Shown: one piece after another, positions 50,760 through 62,639 of the stretch | How the letters are laid out: each line of letters starts with the position of its first letter | How positions within the stretch are numbered: position 1 is the first letter of the stretch | Origin: Linyphia triangularis | Taxonomy: Eukaryota > Arthropoda > Arachnida > Araneae > Linyphiidae | Direction of reading: 5' to 3' | Length of the DNA stretch: 64,000 nt | NCBI GenBank assembly: GCA_963978545.1 | Contig: OZ021723.1 | Location: 96,488,002-96,552,001 of the forward strand | Position numbers and translations under genes: made by a program | The notes under the pieces: generated by a model | The model's input: only the letters and a program-made list of their open reading frames with translations | The model's database searches: none | What the model was told of the DNA's origin: nothing

Positions 50760-51665
50760 CCCGGAACTATATCTTTTGTGCTGAAGGATACATCCTACAG
50801 CGTATGCAATGGGGTCAATGTCCTCTTGTTGGTGTTAGAGGTCGGCAATATATCGATTCGATGATATTTTTATCGATATATTTTTTTTTTTATATCGATA
50901 ATAAAAATATCGATACAAGTCACTGATATATCGATATTTTCAAACATTTTTATTTTTTTGATGATCGTTTTGTAGTTCCGTGTGTTTTTTCGATTTTCTT
51001 TATTCCCTTTTCAAAAACTTCCAAACTAAAGTATGGACTTGGCTGGAGACAGTTAAAATTGCATCCTAACCAAAAAGAAAACAAATTGAAGTGGAAAGAT
51101 AAGATCATTTATTAGTAGTCATTAAGGTAGCGCCTTTCTGTTGCCAACGTGTGCCTGGAATTTGAATCTCATTTTAAGTATTAAAAACATCACCTATCAC
51201 AAAATTTGCTGTAAACTACTTTTCAAATTTTTTTCTTTAAAACTAAATGTGCATTGTGCATTGATGTGCATAAATTATGCATTGACATCCAAATGTATTT
51301 GATTTATTCTAATTGATAATATAATTTATACATTAAAAAAAATTTATAATTTATTTATTAAAACAATTTTAGCATGAATTCATAAAAAGTAGAAATTTGC
51401 CCCGAAAAAATTCGTTTCAGACAAAATTGAAAATCAAATGAAAAAAATCATGTAGTGATATATCGATATTTTTTCCTATGCAACGATATAGTATCGATAT
51501 TTATTTTGATCGATATCTCCGATCTCTAGTTGGTATGAAGAGAGGGGGGGGGGTGGAGAGAGAGAGATATATGTGAAATAATGTTTCGAATGCCTATTCT
51601 TTTCATAGTTCAGTGATACGAAGCGTACAAATTGACTGCCGGAAGCGTGTAAACTAAACGACAAA
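50760..51665 (+). mobile_element. SINE-like dispersed repeat, copy 3, split by the hAT-like insertion
   Basis: Left piece 50760-50835 has GGGTCAATGTCCTCTTGTTG; right piece 51529-51665 has GAATGCCTATTCTTTTCATA then AGTTC, and GTGTAAACTAAACGACA. The other copies show these blocks adjacent. The hAT-like element and one TSD copy account for the gap. A G9 run (51545 region) and GA repeats follow the insertion. Confidence 0.65.
50836..51528 (+). mobile_element. hAT-like non-autonomous element, 693 bp, 8-bp TSD (7/8)
   Basis: Terminal inverted repeats are TAGAGGTCGGCAATATATCG at the left and, reversed from the right end, TAGAGATCGGAGATATCGAT. The TAGNGNTCGG terminus is the form seen in hAT elements. 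Flanks GTTGGTGT (50828-50835) and GTTGGTAT (51529-51536) are an 8-bp TSD with one mismatch, the hAT hallmark. Subterminal DNA is packed with ATATCGAT motifs on both sides. A stretch near 51030 (AAAGTATGGACTTGG) might be a BED-finger remnant but stops soon. It sits inside a SINE-like repeat. Confidence 0.85.
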
Positions 51666-52139
51666 GAATATTTCTTTGTAAGTTTACTTTATTCTTAGAT
51701 CTAGATAATAATGTTCTTTAGTAAAGATATTATTACAAGAGATGATTATTGTGATTACGTAACTACATGAAATGTAAGTATATATATATATATATAAAAT
51801 ACTCTAATACATCACCATTTTTTAAATTGTTAATTGGTTAGTGAGATTTCAATTAAACTAATTTACAATTAAACTAGTAGAATATATCTTAAAAAGTAAT
51901 CTAAATTTTGGTAGCTGCATTTCACAAAGCATTAAGTTCTAAATGACGACAAATCATGGATCTCCAGTTGACTTTTTTCTATTATTTAAAAAATAAAGAC
52001 TACTTAAATTATAATCTAAATACAGGAAAAGATCGATGTAAATACTTAAACTGCACGAAACACGCAAATCTCCACAAAGAAAATATAATAAGAAGAAATA
52101 AGAAATAAACCTCTAATATAACACGTTTTCCAAATTAAG

Positions 52140-52840
52140 TGGATTTTGGTACCCTTCAAACATTTTTTTTATTTATTTAAGCCTTTAAAATTATATTGTT
52201 TACATATTTTGAAGTATTACTAAGTAGAAACTAAATTTTAGTTAAAAGTTCACATAGTGCTCTAAATTTTCAATTTTTTTTTTTTTTTATTAAAATTAAT
52301 AATATTTCAAATTCTATCTTCTTTTTTATTTTTCCTGATATTTTTTTTAATGTTCCTTGCAATATACTTTAACTTTTTAGGCATCGAATTTAGAATAAGT
52401 AAAATAGTTTTCGAGAAAAATGATAATTACTATACTTATAGGTAAAAAAAGTGTTAAAAAAAGGATATTTTCCAACATTTAAATTTGTAAAAAAAAATAT
52501 TTTATTCAAAAATCCATGCCCATTTTGGTCAAATAGATATTAAGAATAACACAAAAAAAAATTCAAGTCGATTCATTTATATTTTCTGAAGTTTTAGCAT
52601 TTGGAGTAAGGTGGGAATTTCAAAAATCACGAAATGAAAAAAATGCGTTCGAAACATCAAAGGAGGTATTGCAGCAATGCTAAATTCACCATAAAAATAT
52701 AGTTTTTCTGCAATTGCAGTTATCGGATCAGTTCAAAAACTTTCCGGGATAAGGAGAAGATTTTAAAGATTATAAACATGCAAAAAATAGAAAATTTATA
52801 TATTTATTATTTTTTGTGAAAACAAGGGGTACCAAGTCCA
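52140..52840. mobile_element. 701-bp element with GGTACC termini and TTAA flanks
   Basis: Left end TGGATTTTGGTACCC, right end GGGGTACCAAGTCCA; just outside are TTAA (52134-52138 region) and TTAA (52842-52845), each one base away. About 490 bp of the left part recurs inverted at 58700-59208. No ORF. The TTAA context suggests piggyBac-like insertion, but the termini lack CCC. Confidence 0.6.
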
Positions 52841-53664
52841 GTTAAAACAATAATCTCTAAAACAATCAGACACTAACACATATATCCTAGAATCAAACTC
52901 AATTTCAATGCTTCATTTTATATAATGTTACATACTAAACTATGAAAAATCATGTTTCCTAAGTTACATGTTTCTATTATGTTTAGAACAAGTAAAACGT
53001 TTTCTTGAGTAAAGACTTGAACACAAGATCTTATCTTTACAACAGATCCTTAACAACAAAAAGCATACGGTTCTCTGTAAAAATTGTGCTGTACTTAAGT
53101 CACTATATTTCATACTGTATTTTAAAAAATAAGTTTATAATGAATTAAAAGCTAAATGTATACGAATATGTTTGTTCAACTACTGAATTTCCGAAATTGT
53201 GTTACGGAGATGCGGATAAATGACTTGCCCCTTCTTCCACGAAATAGGCCATTCAGTTTTCTTGAGTCATATTTCAAAAAACGTCTTTTGTTAGAGGTTC
53301 ACTTTTGGAACAAGTCCAACCTCGATCTGATTTCCCTTGAAGCATATTTGAAATGAACAAAAAAAGTCTTCGAGGGTTATTTTCAAGAAAAATGTCCGAA
53401 GTTTTTTAAGGGCTACTTTGAATATATTTGTAAATAAAACATAAGGAAAATGTGTGGAGCTATTTTTCATTTCATTTTTTTACTTAAAGCACTCGAATAT
53501 TTATGTCGCGAGAGAATAGGTACTCCAAAATCAAATTTATGAATATTTTAAATTGGGTATATCGGTAAAACGAAAAATTTTGAATTACTCTCCAGAAATA
53601 ACTGTATGGACAAAGTTAAGGAAGTTTCAATCTTAACTACTACTTACTAAATGCAAAATCTTAC

Positions 53665-55385
53665 TAAATGTTGTAAAAAAAGCACGCCGAGTCAAATAAT
53701 CAGCCAGAAAAGTTGTGATATCTAATGTTTGCCGCCAAGCCACCACGTTTAGTTTCTTTAGGGTACTTGTACACAATGAACTAAATTGGGATTATTAGGG
53801 GGAATCCCCATAGGCAATCAGAACTTGGCAGGCTAGAGTTAAATCGGATTAATCTCATTTCATTTGCTTCAACTACTTTGTACCAATTGCATTGAATTGA
53901 GATTAATTTAACAAAAACTCTAACCTGCCAAGTACTGATTGCCTATGGAGATCCCCCCTACAAAACGCAATTTAGTTCATTGGGTACAAGTACCTCAAAG
54001 AAACTAAACGCGGCCACTTGGCGGCAAACATTAAATTTCCAACTTTTTCTGACTGATTATTTTACTTAGTGGGCTTTTCTTATGACGTCTAGTTGTATTT
54101 TTTTACAACGTTTACTTCTTTTTACAACGTCTAGTTGTTTTTGGGAGATATCAATTATTTTGTGTGTGTGTGTTTGTTTTGTTCTAAATGAGTAAGATAC
54201 GACCAATGGATCTTTTAGCTTGAATAATCACATCGCCGCTCTAAGAAAATAATGGCGTAAGCGACAACATCATTATATTCACTCTTTGTATTGAGAGGGA
54301 CAATAAATATCATGATTAAATATCAAAGATTAAATATCATAGTTTCTTTTAAAAAGAAATTTTTCTTTCAAGAAAAACATTTTCATTATAAAAAATATAT
54401 ATCTCTTATAACTTGAGTACGAAAACATGCAATTATGTACTTAAAAATAAGTAATTATACAAAGTAAGTAAAACATGTAAACAAAATACTTGTTTTTTAT
54501 ACGAAATTGAGGATTCCAGCTTTTACTAACGAATAAATACATAAAAAAAAGTGTGTCTCAAAATAACTTTCGCTTTATGTTTGAAATATAAAACTTGTTA
54601 TTATTTTAAGAAAAATTCAGCAAGATTTAGTGATGGAGTCCTTAAGATACCAGGCTAGTGATAAGAATGTGCGTGGTTCAAATGCGACCAAACACCTAGA
54701 AAACTTTATTTTAAATTGAAAGTGGTTTTCTAAGTAACAGGTTGAAACACGTGTTTTCAGAGCTTTGATAAGCATGCAATTTAATTGAAGAATAAGTAAT
54801 TTTTTCCTAAGTATACCGATTTAATAGTTCAACTTAAAAGTATTAAAATCATTTTTTGAAAGCGAGCGAAAGGCGAATATCCAAATTCCATTGATCCGTT
54901 TTAATCAATCATTACTCGGGGTAAATGTCACAACTTCCTGGATCATTTCTGGGGTGTATAGACCCTCGTACCCATTACTTTATACTAAAGGCACTTACTC
55001 TAATCAATCTGAGAGGAATACAAATAGAATGGTATGAATATATTAAAGCGTTAAAGCTGTTGGCCTGGCTAAAATTCCCAAGTATTGGGATCGTTTCCGG
55101 GGGGTATATACCCATCTACCCATCAAATCATACAAAAAACACTTCCTCTAATAAAGCTGACAAGAATAAAAAAAAAATAATGTTGTAAAATCGTCAAATA
55201 GTTTTGGCTGTAGCTCTGGCTAAAGTTTTGGTCAGAATCAGAAGAATAAAATTCCGGTGGATTTTCAAAGGATTTTTACCATTTTCCCTTGTTCAATGTT
55301 AACACTTATTTTGTTATTTTTCGTCTACTCACCTGGGGCAACATGATTGTCGGACTTGGAGGTGGAACACTGCCGCTTTCCTAGA
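53665..55385 (+). mobile_element. Composite foldback/tRNA-like repeat, copy 1
   Basis: Order of parts: a palindrome of about 430 bp (53665-54095, arms sharing GCCAAGT, CAATCAG, TTTGCCGCCAAG); a GATATCAATTATTTT block; a GAGAGGGACAATAAAT block; a tRNA-like segment with GTGGTTCAAATGCGACC (54630-54705); a TTCCTGGATCATTTCTGGGG block present twice (54930 and 55075); and GTTAACACTTATTTTGTTAT followed by GGGGCAACATG (55295-55350). A collinear copy follows at 55700 and a shorter one lies on the minus strand at 26.8-27.9 kb. No coding capacity recognised. Confidence 0.72.
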
Positions 55386-55699
55386 TGTAACAACACAAAA
55401 ATAAACAATCCTATATCTGAAGTATGTAATATAAATCTTATAAAAGATTCTTTCGACTTATAAAGTATAAGAAAAAACAAAAATAGTGTTACTAAAATAT
55501 GTAAAAATGTTTCAAAGACATAAGAATATGATATGCTTATTTCATGAATTTAAGAAGAAACGTAAGGTTTTCTCCCCTCGTATGTGTTATTTGGATATTT
55601 GAATAGAACAAAATGAATTCTTGGAAGTCATAGTTATTAGTAGGAAAGTTGAGTTAAGTGGTCGCAACTCTCCCCACCCCACACACACCGAAAAAAAAA

Positions 55700-57060
55700 C
55701 TAGACGTTTTATTAAAACCACCAACTAAAATTATCAAACAAAGCAAAATAAAATCGAATGTTTGGCCGAAAGGTGGCCGCCTTTAGTTTCTTTTCTTTGG
55801 GTTACTTGTCACGATTAGGATTATTGAAAGATATCCCCGTAGGCAATCAGTACTTGGCAGACTAGAGTTATTTCGAAACAATCTCATTACACACGTTTGA
55901 GTTACTTCGTACCCGTTATACTGAATTGAGAATATTTTTGTTAAAACTCTATCTGTTAAATATTGATTGCCCATGGGTATTCCCCTCAATAATTCCAATT
56001 AAGTGCATTGTGTGCAAGTATCCCAATACAATTAAACGAGGCCGCTTGACAGCCAAGCGTTACATTTCATAACTTTTTCTGGCTGATTAGTCTACTTAGC
56101 GATTTATTTTACAACGTCTAGTTGTTTTTTGGGCGATATCAATTATTTTTTTTTTGTTTATATTCAAGATGACTAAGGTACGGTCGATTGAGGATTTAGC
56201 ATGAACAGTTACATCTTAGCTTTAAACTCAAAACGGTATAAGGAACAACAAAATTAGAGTCACATATAATTCTTTATATTGAGAGGGACAATAAATTTTA
56301 TGGTGTTATATTTAGCGAAATTAAGGTTTGCAATCAAATTCCGGTTCGTTTATTTCATTCAGAAATCCTTCTTACCATAACAAGAAAAAGTGTTTGCAAT
56401 TAAAAATATGTCCCTACTACCTTCAACTTGAGTACAAAAACATTCTGAAATTTAACCAATAGTACAAATTATGACATACTAACAAAAATAAGTACTTGCT
56501 TTATTTGTCCGAAATAATTAAGGATTACTAACTATGCATACGAATAGATTTAAACAAATGGGTCTCAACAAAAGCTTTCGCTTTAAGTTTGAAAGATAAC
56601 TTTAGTTATTTTGAGAGAAACCAATGTAATCTTCGGTGGTGCAATAATTGCGGTGGCAGACTTGTGATCAGGAAGTACGTTGCTCAAAACTAACCAGGTC
56701 CCTTGATTCTCTAACATTTATTTTAGGAATAATGGGATTTTCTAACTCAAAGTTGAAACATTTGTTTTCAGAGCATTGATAAAAAATAAGTACATATTTC
56801 TAATACCACTGTTTTAATACATCCACTTAAAATATGAGCAAAAGACCAATATGCATCAAATGGTTTTAGCTATTATTCTGACTCAAGTTTGAGTCGTTAT
56901 CAAAAGAATAATGATGACTTTTTAGCAAGAAATTTTTGCCACGTACTCTTGTTTAATTACGTTGTTATTTTTGGTCTAAGCAAATCAGGATTCTAGCTAT
57001 AATAGAAGCTGAGCGGTGAGGATTCCAAAAACGGGCCAAAGCTCTGTCAACATAATATAC
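55700..57060 (+). mobile_element. Composite foldback/tRNA-like repeat, copy 2 (tandem neighbour)
   Basis: Opens with a diverged version of the same palindrome (CTAGACGTTTTATT at 55701, ACAACGTCTAGTTG at 56111-56124), then the shared GATATCAATTATTTTTT, GAGAGGGACAATAAAT, AAAGCTTTCGCTTTA and TTTGTTTTCAGAGC blocks. It lacks the TCATTTCTGGGG block but extends into TATAATAGAAGCTGAGC and CAAAGCTCTGTCAACATAAT (57000-57055), which copy 1 lacks and the 26.8-kb copy has. Confidence 0.7.
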
Positions 57061-57784
57061 ACATGCAGGTTCTATCCGCTTGGATTTTGTTTCTAGATAT
57101 CGCTTTGTATTACAACTCTTATATCCTTTAGCTACTCAGGTATATTTATTTAGCGAACATTTCTAAAAATGTCAGTTTTAAACAAAATTTAGTATTAACA
57201 GAGCAATAAATACATTAATATTAACAGTAGTATTAACAATTACAATTTAGTATTAACAGAGCAATACTGTGATATACTTATATATCACCTAAGTAGGATT
57301 ACAATGTTTTGTCCAACTCTTGAAATTTCTTTCTACAAACTTATCTCTAAAACTTATCATCTACTTTCTCTTATCAAAATGAAAAATTTTGAAATTAATT
57401 CCTTGAAATCTTCATTAAAAGCGCTGCAGTAGATTGCGTTAAAATTTTTGTTTAAATGACCTGCATTTGCGAGTGAACATCGAAACGAATACGTATTCAT
57501 ATTGATTTTCTTCATTGTGAACGTCAATTAAAAACTTTTATTTTTAAAACGTTTGAAATTTTTTAAAAATCTTTCATTATTCCCTAATTTTCCTATTAGT
57601 CTTTCAATTGTTTTACTCGTACTTTACTGATAATATCAAGAACCACGTTAAACAGTTTTTATCCAACACTTACTTTGTTTTGAATTGTGAATTATTCGAA
57701 ATTAGTGCATTAATAACTGTTTGGAGCTATTACTTGTAAAGTTATCAGTAACTTTTTGGAAACGGAAGAAACTTTAACTTTATA

Positions 57785-58135
57785 TATCCCATCGAACATC
57801 ATTCTGTTTTTTTTTTTTTTTTTTTTTTTCTATTTTTTTTTTAAGAAGAATGTGGAGAAATGCTAGTAGGTTTTACGAATAAACTTATCTGCCTGAACAA
57901 AAATAGCCGGAACTCTTTTAAAAACTATAAATGAGTGGAGCTCATTTTGATTGTCAGATATGTCATAACTTGGCTAATATTTAGCATTAATTTTAGTTGA
58001 TAAACCACAGCTCTTTTTAAGGAGAAACAGTATAGACGATTTAAGATTTCTGGTACCAAATACTAGCATATTTTTTAAAGTGAGCCAAGTTGGCGATAAA
58101 TACTACGTCACTGATGACGTAATTAATAACACTTA
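57785..58135 (+). mobile_element. Truncated copy of the 25.7-kb foldback
   Basis: Holds CCCATCGAACATCATTCTG, CTGCCTGAACAAAAATAGCC, a GTCATAACTTGGC block and CTACGTCACTGATGACGTAA in the same order as the left arm and centre of the 25.7-kb foldback. The right arm is missing. A long T tract (about 57808-57829) interrupts it. Confidence 0.65.
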
Positions 58136-58341
58136 TTTACTTTAAAAGTAAATTTATATTGAATTTAAATTACTTATTTAATAACTGAAAAACAATTGGG
58201 CTTGGAATTTATTTTTAAGCTAAGGGAGAGGTTGATTGAATTATATATTTTCTATCGTGACAACTAAGTGAATTTAATACTGCCCCCGTGACATCGTTGT
58301 AGCAGTTTGAGTACCTGAGCGAACTCCTTCTGTGAAGGGAG

Positions 58342-58500
58342 ATGTCTTTCAGGAGATTTCTCAAGGAAAAACTACTCCCTACTGCGTCTCCAACGGCAGA
58401 AAACGCAATTCAAAGACATCATTACATCTACTTACATGGGACTAACTACCAATCTCCAGCGTGCCTACTTACAGGTTTTTTTTTTTGTTTTTTTTTTTAA
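58342..58500 (+). CDS. Candidate short ORF or first coding exon, unknown product
   Basis: Seen: Met at 58342 opens 52 codons to TAA 58498-58500. The first 44 codons are compositionally balanced and GC-richer than the flanks: MSFRRFLKEKLLPTASPTAE, then a His/Tyr-rich stretch and SPACLLT. After ACAG at 58471-58474 there is a GT followed by T tracts, so 58475 could be a phase-1 donor; read through, the ORF ends in poly-Phe. I do not recognise the protein. It may be a real exon, a domesticated repeat fragment, or chance. Confidence 0.2.
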   Translation: MSFRRFLKEKLLPTASPTAENAIQRHHYIYLHGTNYQSPACLLTGFFFCFFF

Positions 58501-58532
58501 GATGTTTCTTACTTTGATATGACATAACTGAG

Positions 58533-58611
58533 AAACAGTGAGAGACAAAAATAAAACACTTGATTGGTTGGTAGTGAGAGACAAAAATAAAACACTTGAT
58601 TGGTTGGTTGT
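58533..58611 (+). repeat. Short tandem duplication with ATTGGTTG
   Basis: GTGAGAGACAAAAATAAAAC followed by ACTTGATTGGTTG is repeated twice in succession. A GC-richer block, GGTCAACACTCGGGCTACAC, follows. Confidence 0.8.
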
Positions 58612-58699
58612 GTTTTATTACGCAAGGTCAACACTCGGGCTACACTGCGCCAAACAAGGTATGGAACTCGAAATACTCGAAAGAAAATCATCTCAATTG

Positions 58700-59208
58700 T
58701 ATATGTATACCTTATGCTGAAAATTTCAGAGTTCTACTACAATTTTAAGTAAGTTTCTATAGAAATTACATGAATATTTGTGCATGTCATTCTTATTATC
58801 TATTTGAAAAGAATATCCATGGATATTTGAATAAAATCAGAATTTTTTTTTACAAAATTAAATATTGAAAAATCTCCGTTTTTTACCCTTTTTTTTTAGT
58901 TATAGGTACAGTAACTATCGTTTTTCTCGAAAACTATTTTACTTATTCTAAATCCGATGCCTGAAAAGTTAGAATATATTACTAGGAAAAAAAATTTAAA
59001 AATTAGGAAAAAATAATGAAAAATGAAAAAGAAGTTAGAATTTGAAATGTTATTTAAAATTTTAAAATTTTGAAAATTTCAAGTTCTATGCGAACTTTTT
59101 TTTAAATAAAATTTAGTTTTCCTTTAGTAATATTTCCAAATATGTAAAAATTAAAATTATAAAGGCTTAAATAAAAAAATAAAAAATTTGGAATTGTACC
59201 AAGTCCCT
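58700..59208 (-). mobile_element. Second copy of the GGTACC/TTAA element, opposite orientation
   Basis: Reverse complement matches 52140-52640: TAGAATAAGTAAAATAGTTT, CGAGAAAAA, TTAAGCCTTTA, TTTTATTCAAA, CAAATAGATA. The plus-strand right end reads TGTACCAAGTCC followed by CTTTAA, so a TTAA is again just outside. The other end has lost its terminus. Confidence 0.6.
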
Positions 59209-59933
59209 TTAAAATTCCATGCAGGTCTATCCATAATACCACTTGTCTCGTTCTATCTCCATTTCGCTGCGTTATATTAAAGTTGGAGACTCTTTTCTGA
59301 AAGACTCTGCGCATCGGAAACTGAAACTACTGAGAGTCTATCGGAGTAACAATACCCTGGCTTTTCCCTGGAATACATTTTCGGAGTTTGGAATAAATTG
59401 AAATCAACAAATTGAAGCCAAATGTAATCTTTAATTTGCACTAGGATTTCTCCTTTGAAGTTCCTAAAGTGTCCGATAAATCAGAAAACGGAATTTATTT
59501 ATGGCTAGATAGCGATGGTCGGACAACAGTTCCGGTTGAGGAACTTGCTTAATTGGAGTTGATGGTCTCCGAAGAATCACAGACCTTTGATGGCGTGTCT
59601 ACTCTGGTCCGGAAACTTTCTTTTTCAGTTACCGGATACAAGGAACAAATAAATAAAGAGACGAACGGAATTAGTATTGGAGGAAAAAGAAACTTCCTTT
59701 GTAGGTTACAAAGCATCAACTGAGCTTTATGCCTCAATGAATTATTTTTTTTATACGTGACTGACTGTCATTCTGGAATTTTTATATATAGTAAGCAAAT
59801 ACAAATAAGCTAAGAAAGTACTTATCAGAAAAGAAATGGCAGAAATTGTTCAAAAAATGATTCCTAATGGAAAATTATTGACCCATAGTTAAATACATAA
59901 TAACTTGCATATAAAGAATATTCATTACTTTCA

Positions 59934-60660
59934 ATTTACCCATTTGTTTACATAGGGTAATGAAAGTATAGCATTCAGTAAAATAAAATTTTGATTTTTT
60001 TTTTATTAGTCCACTTTTTGGAACACTGTGATTTCAAAAAGTGACGTAGAAAAAATGGCTGTGTGTACGTGGTCAGCATAACTCCTGAACAAATTGACCT
60101 ACGATGTCAAAATTTTGTGTGCGGGTTAGTCGAAGTCATGATTTCTACCATTAAGGTTTTCGTAAAAATTGCGCATGAGCATAAGATTGAAATCATGAAA
60201 AATTATGAACAAATCATGTTTTTCAGCAATTGCTAAAAAAAGGTTTTGACGATTTTGATGAAAATCTCTGTGCTAATGCCTCTTTAAGTATTCTAATCGT
60301 CCCAACCTTCGAAATTCTTGAAGAAATGAGATAAAAACGTAAAAATTTGAAAAACTATTGCCTTCAACACAGAGCTCTATGCCTTTGAGCATAGCTCATG
60401 AATTATTGAATTTTTTTCTGTTTTACGCACAAGAAAGGACAATGTAATGTATATCGAATTACATCGCCAATTTCGCCACATTGGCAGTGGTTTTTTTTTG
60501 CCCATGTAAAAGTTATTGCCAAAAATATCGCCAAACTGACCATTGTTAGTTAAATGAGTGAAAATAAGAAAACGGTAAATGACATCACACATTTTAATGC
60601 AATGAACAATTTTATAGTGTAACTAAAAGCTGTGCGATGTTTCACACCTCTAGTTTTTGT
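59934..60660 (+). mobile_element. Long dispersed repeat, family X copy 1
   Basis: Begins TTTACCCATTTGTTTACATA then GGGTAATGAAAGTATAG; ends GTGCGATGTTTCACACCTCT. It holds GGAACACTGTGATTTCAAAA, CATCGCCAATTTCG and GCCTTCAACACAGAGCTC. The same order appears at 62567-63050 in shorter form. No protein recognised. Confidence 0.68.
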
Positions 60661-60664
60661 TTAG

Positions 60665-62560
60665 AAACCGACCGTTCTTAATTTTCAATTAAAATATTTC
60701 GAAAAAGCTTCAAGTTGTCAAGAAAAAATTGTTTGCTCTTTATTTAATTAGGTTATAACTTAATTGGTAATCAGGAATTGAACTCCCCAGAATTTAATTT
60801 TTTTTACCACTTTTGGATTACTCTTATCGAAAAAAAGTATCCTCTTGAACTATTAATAATTCTATGCATCTGGAATCTTTTCCTGCTTTCTGAAGCTGCA
60901 CCAAGTATTATATTCCAAAAAATGGAAACATTTGCCATTCAAAACTTCTAAAGACTGGATGAGACAAGATAGTGTTATGTCGAACATGTTGAAGAAGTGA
61001 TACGTCTTCTAAAGAAGAATTAGATAAGTTCAAGAAATTTTAATGCCTCATCAATTAAAATCAGCTCTAATAGTTATGAAGAACTTATAAATTGGAAACA
61101 ACGTAAAGTTAACGAAAACTTTTGACACTTCTTTGATGAATTCTTGCAGAATTCTAATTAATTGAGTAATGCTTTTTTTGCCAATTGTTTTAACTTGTCC
61201 TACCAAATCCAGGCAGAGTAATTATATGTCTTAAAGTAGTTAGGAAGGTTTCTATAGAGTGATCAATCACGGTGATTTTTCAAACAAAATCGAAAAATCA
61301 TCCTACGATTTAGAATATAGTACCTAAATGTATAAAATCCTAAAAAATGGAATAGAATGTGTACCAAGGGAATTCAATGTGATGGTATTTATGGTGTAAA
61401 CAGGTATAAAGAGATATTTAAAAGTTAATTATATTTTTATTAAACTTTGTGACTGTGAAAAGGAACATTTTAAAATGTACTTTTGATTCTTCCAGTGTTA
61501 AAAGTGCCCATGTAAAATGAAGTTCACGCTTTTTTTATAATAAGACAATTCAGTGTTTTTATTATGCATTATACAATTTTTCCCTAATATTATTAGATTG
61601 AAGAAATTTTTTTTTATTTTATGGATAAAAATTGTGAAGTAACGAAATTTACAGTCTCTCTCTGATTTGATTTAAAAAGTCAACAACAAAAAAATAGCAT
61701 TTTCTTATTCAAAAATGCATTGATTAAAAAACTGCTAGCATTTAGTTGCTATCATATATGGCATATTAACAGGTAGTAAAGAAAGTAATAGACAGTATAA
61801 TGATAACATCATCATGACAGTATAATGATCAGATGAATTTATGGACAAATATATAAAAAATATAAGCAGTAAAAAGAAAAACTAATAAAAAAATGTATCG
61901 TTGTTTTGAAAGAAATGTACTATAATTTGAATGTACTAGTATTTCATAAGTTCTTGGTTTGAGCTCTTACTTTTTTTTTTTTCTATCAAGATATTGCATA
62001 ATACCAAAGAGTAAATGTAAATGAGTCCGATAAGAAACTGGCCGAAGTTATTACATGTAAATATGTAGACAAATATACCTTAGAAATAAACGGCTGAATG
62101 TATTATTAAAAATATCGATGTTCGAACTGATCATGTTCTAAAAAAAAGGCATCAAATAAAAAAGTTCTGTGGAATTGTCAGTTAAATCTTCAGTTTGAGT
62201 TTTGCTTCTACTCTCAAGATTAATTGGAAGCAAAATAAAGTTTCAGATCAACTCTCGAAGCATTTTATTCAAGGAAGAATTATTAAAAGGTTGCGTTCAG
62301 CATTATAATAAAGCAGGGTAGTCATACCATCCTGAGTATGTAGAAAATAACAAATATTCATAAATGCTTGTACATGACACTATATCCATGGGAGCGATAG
62401 CTAAATAATTAATAAATAATATAACATACATAACACATAACAGAACACTTCAAATTTTTGAAAATGATACCTTTAACATAAAAGTTATCTAACAGATATT
62501 CAAGTCTTTAAAGAATCCCTTTTGCAATTTTTGGTCTAAAATCTTATTTCAAATTTTTAA
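60665..62560. other. AT-rich DNA between the two family X repeats, no gene seen
   Basis: No ORF of 60 codons, no recognised repeat; short T tracts only. Confidence 0.6.
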
Positions 62561-62566
62561 CTTCAA

Positions 62567-62607
62567 TTACCCATATGTATACATAGCGTAATGAAAGTAT
62601 AGTATAC

Positions 62608-62639
<32 letters not shown>

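Noticed and set aside
58509..58720. Opposing ORFs with a repeated NKTLDWLVV / PTNQVFYFCLS
   Set aside because: Caused by a short tandem duplication; no start, splice or family support.
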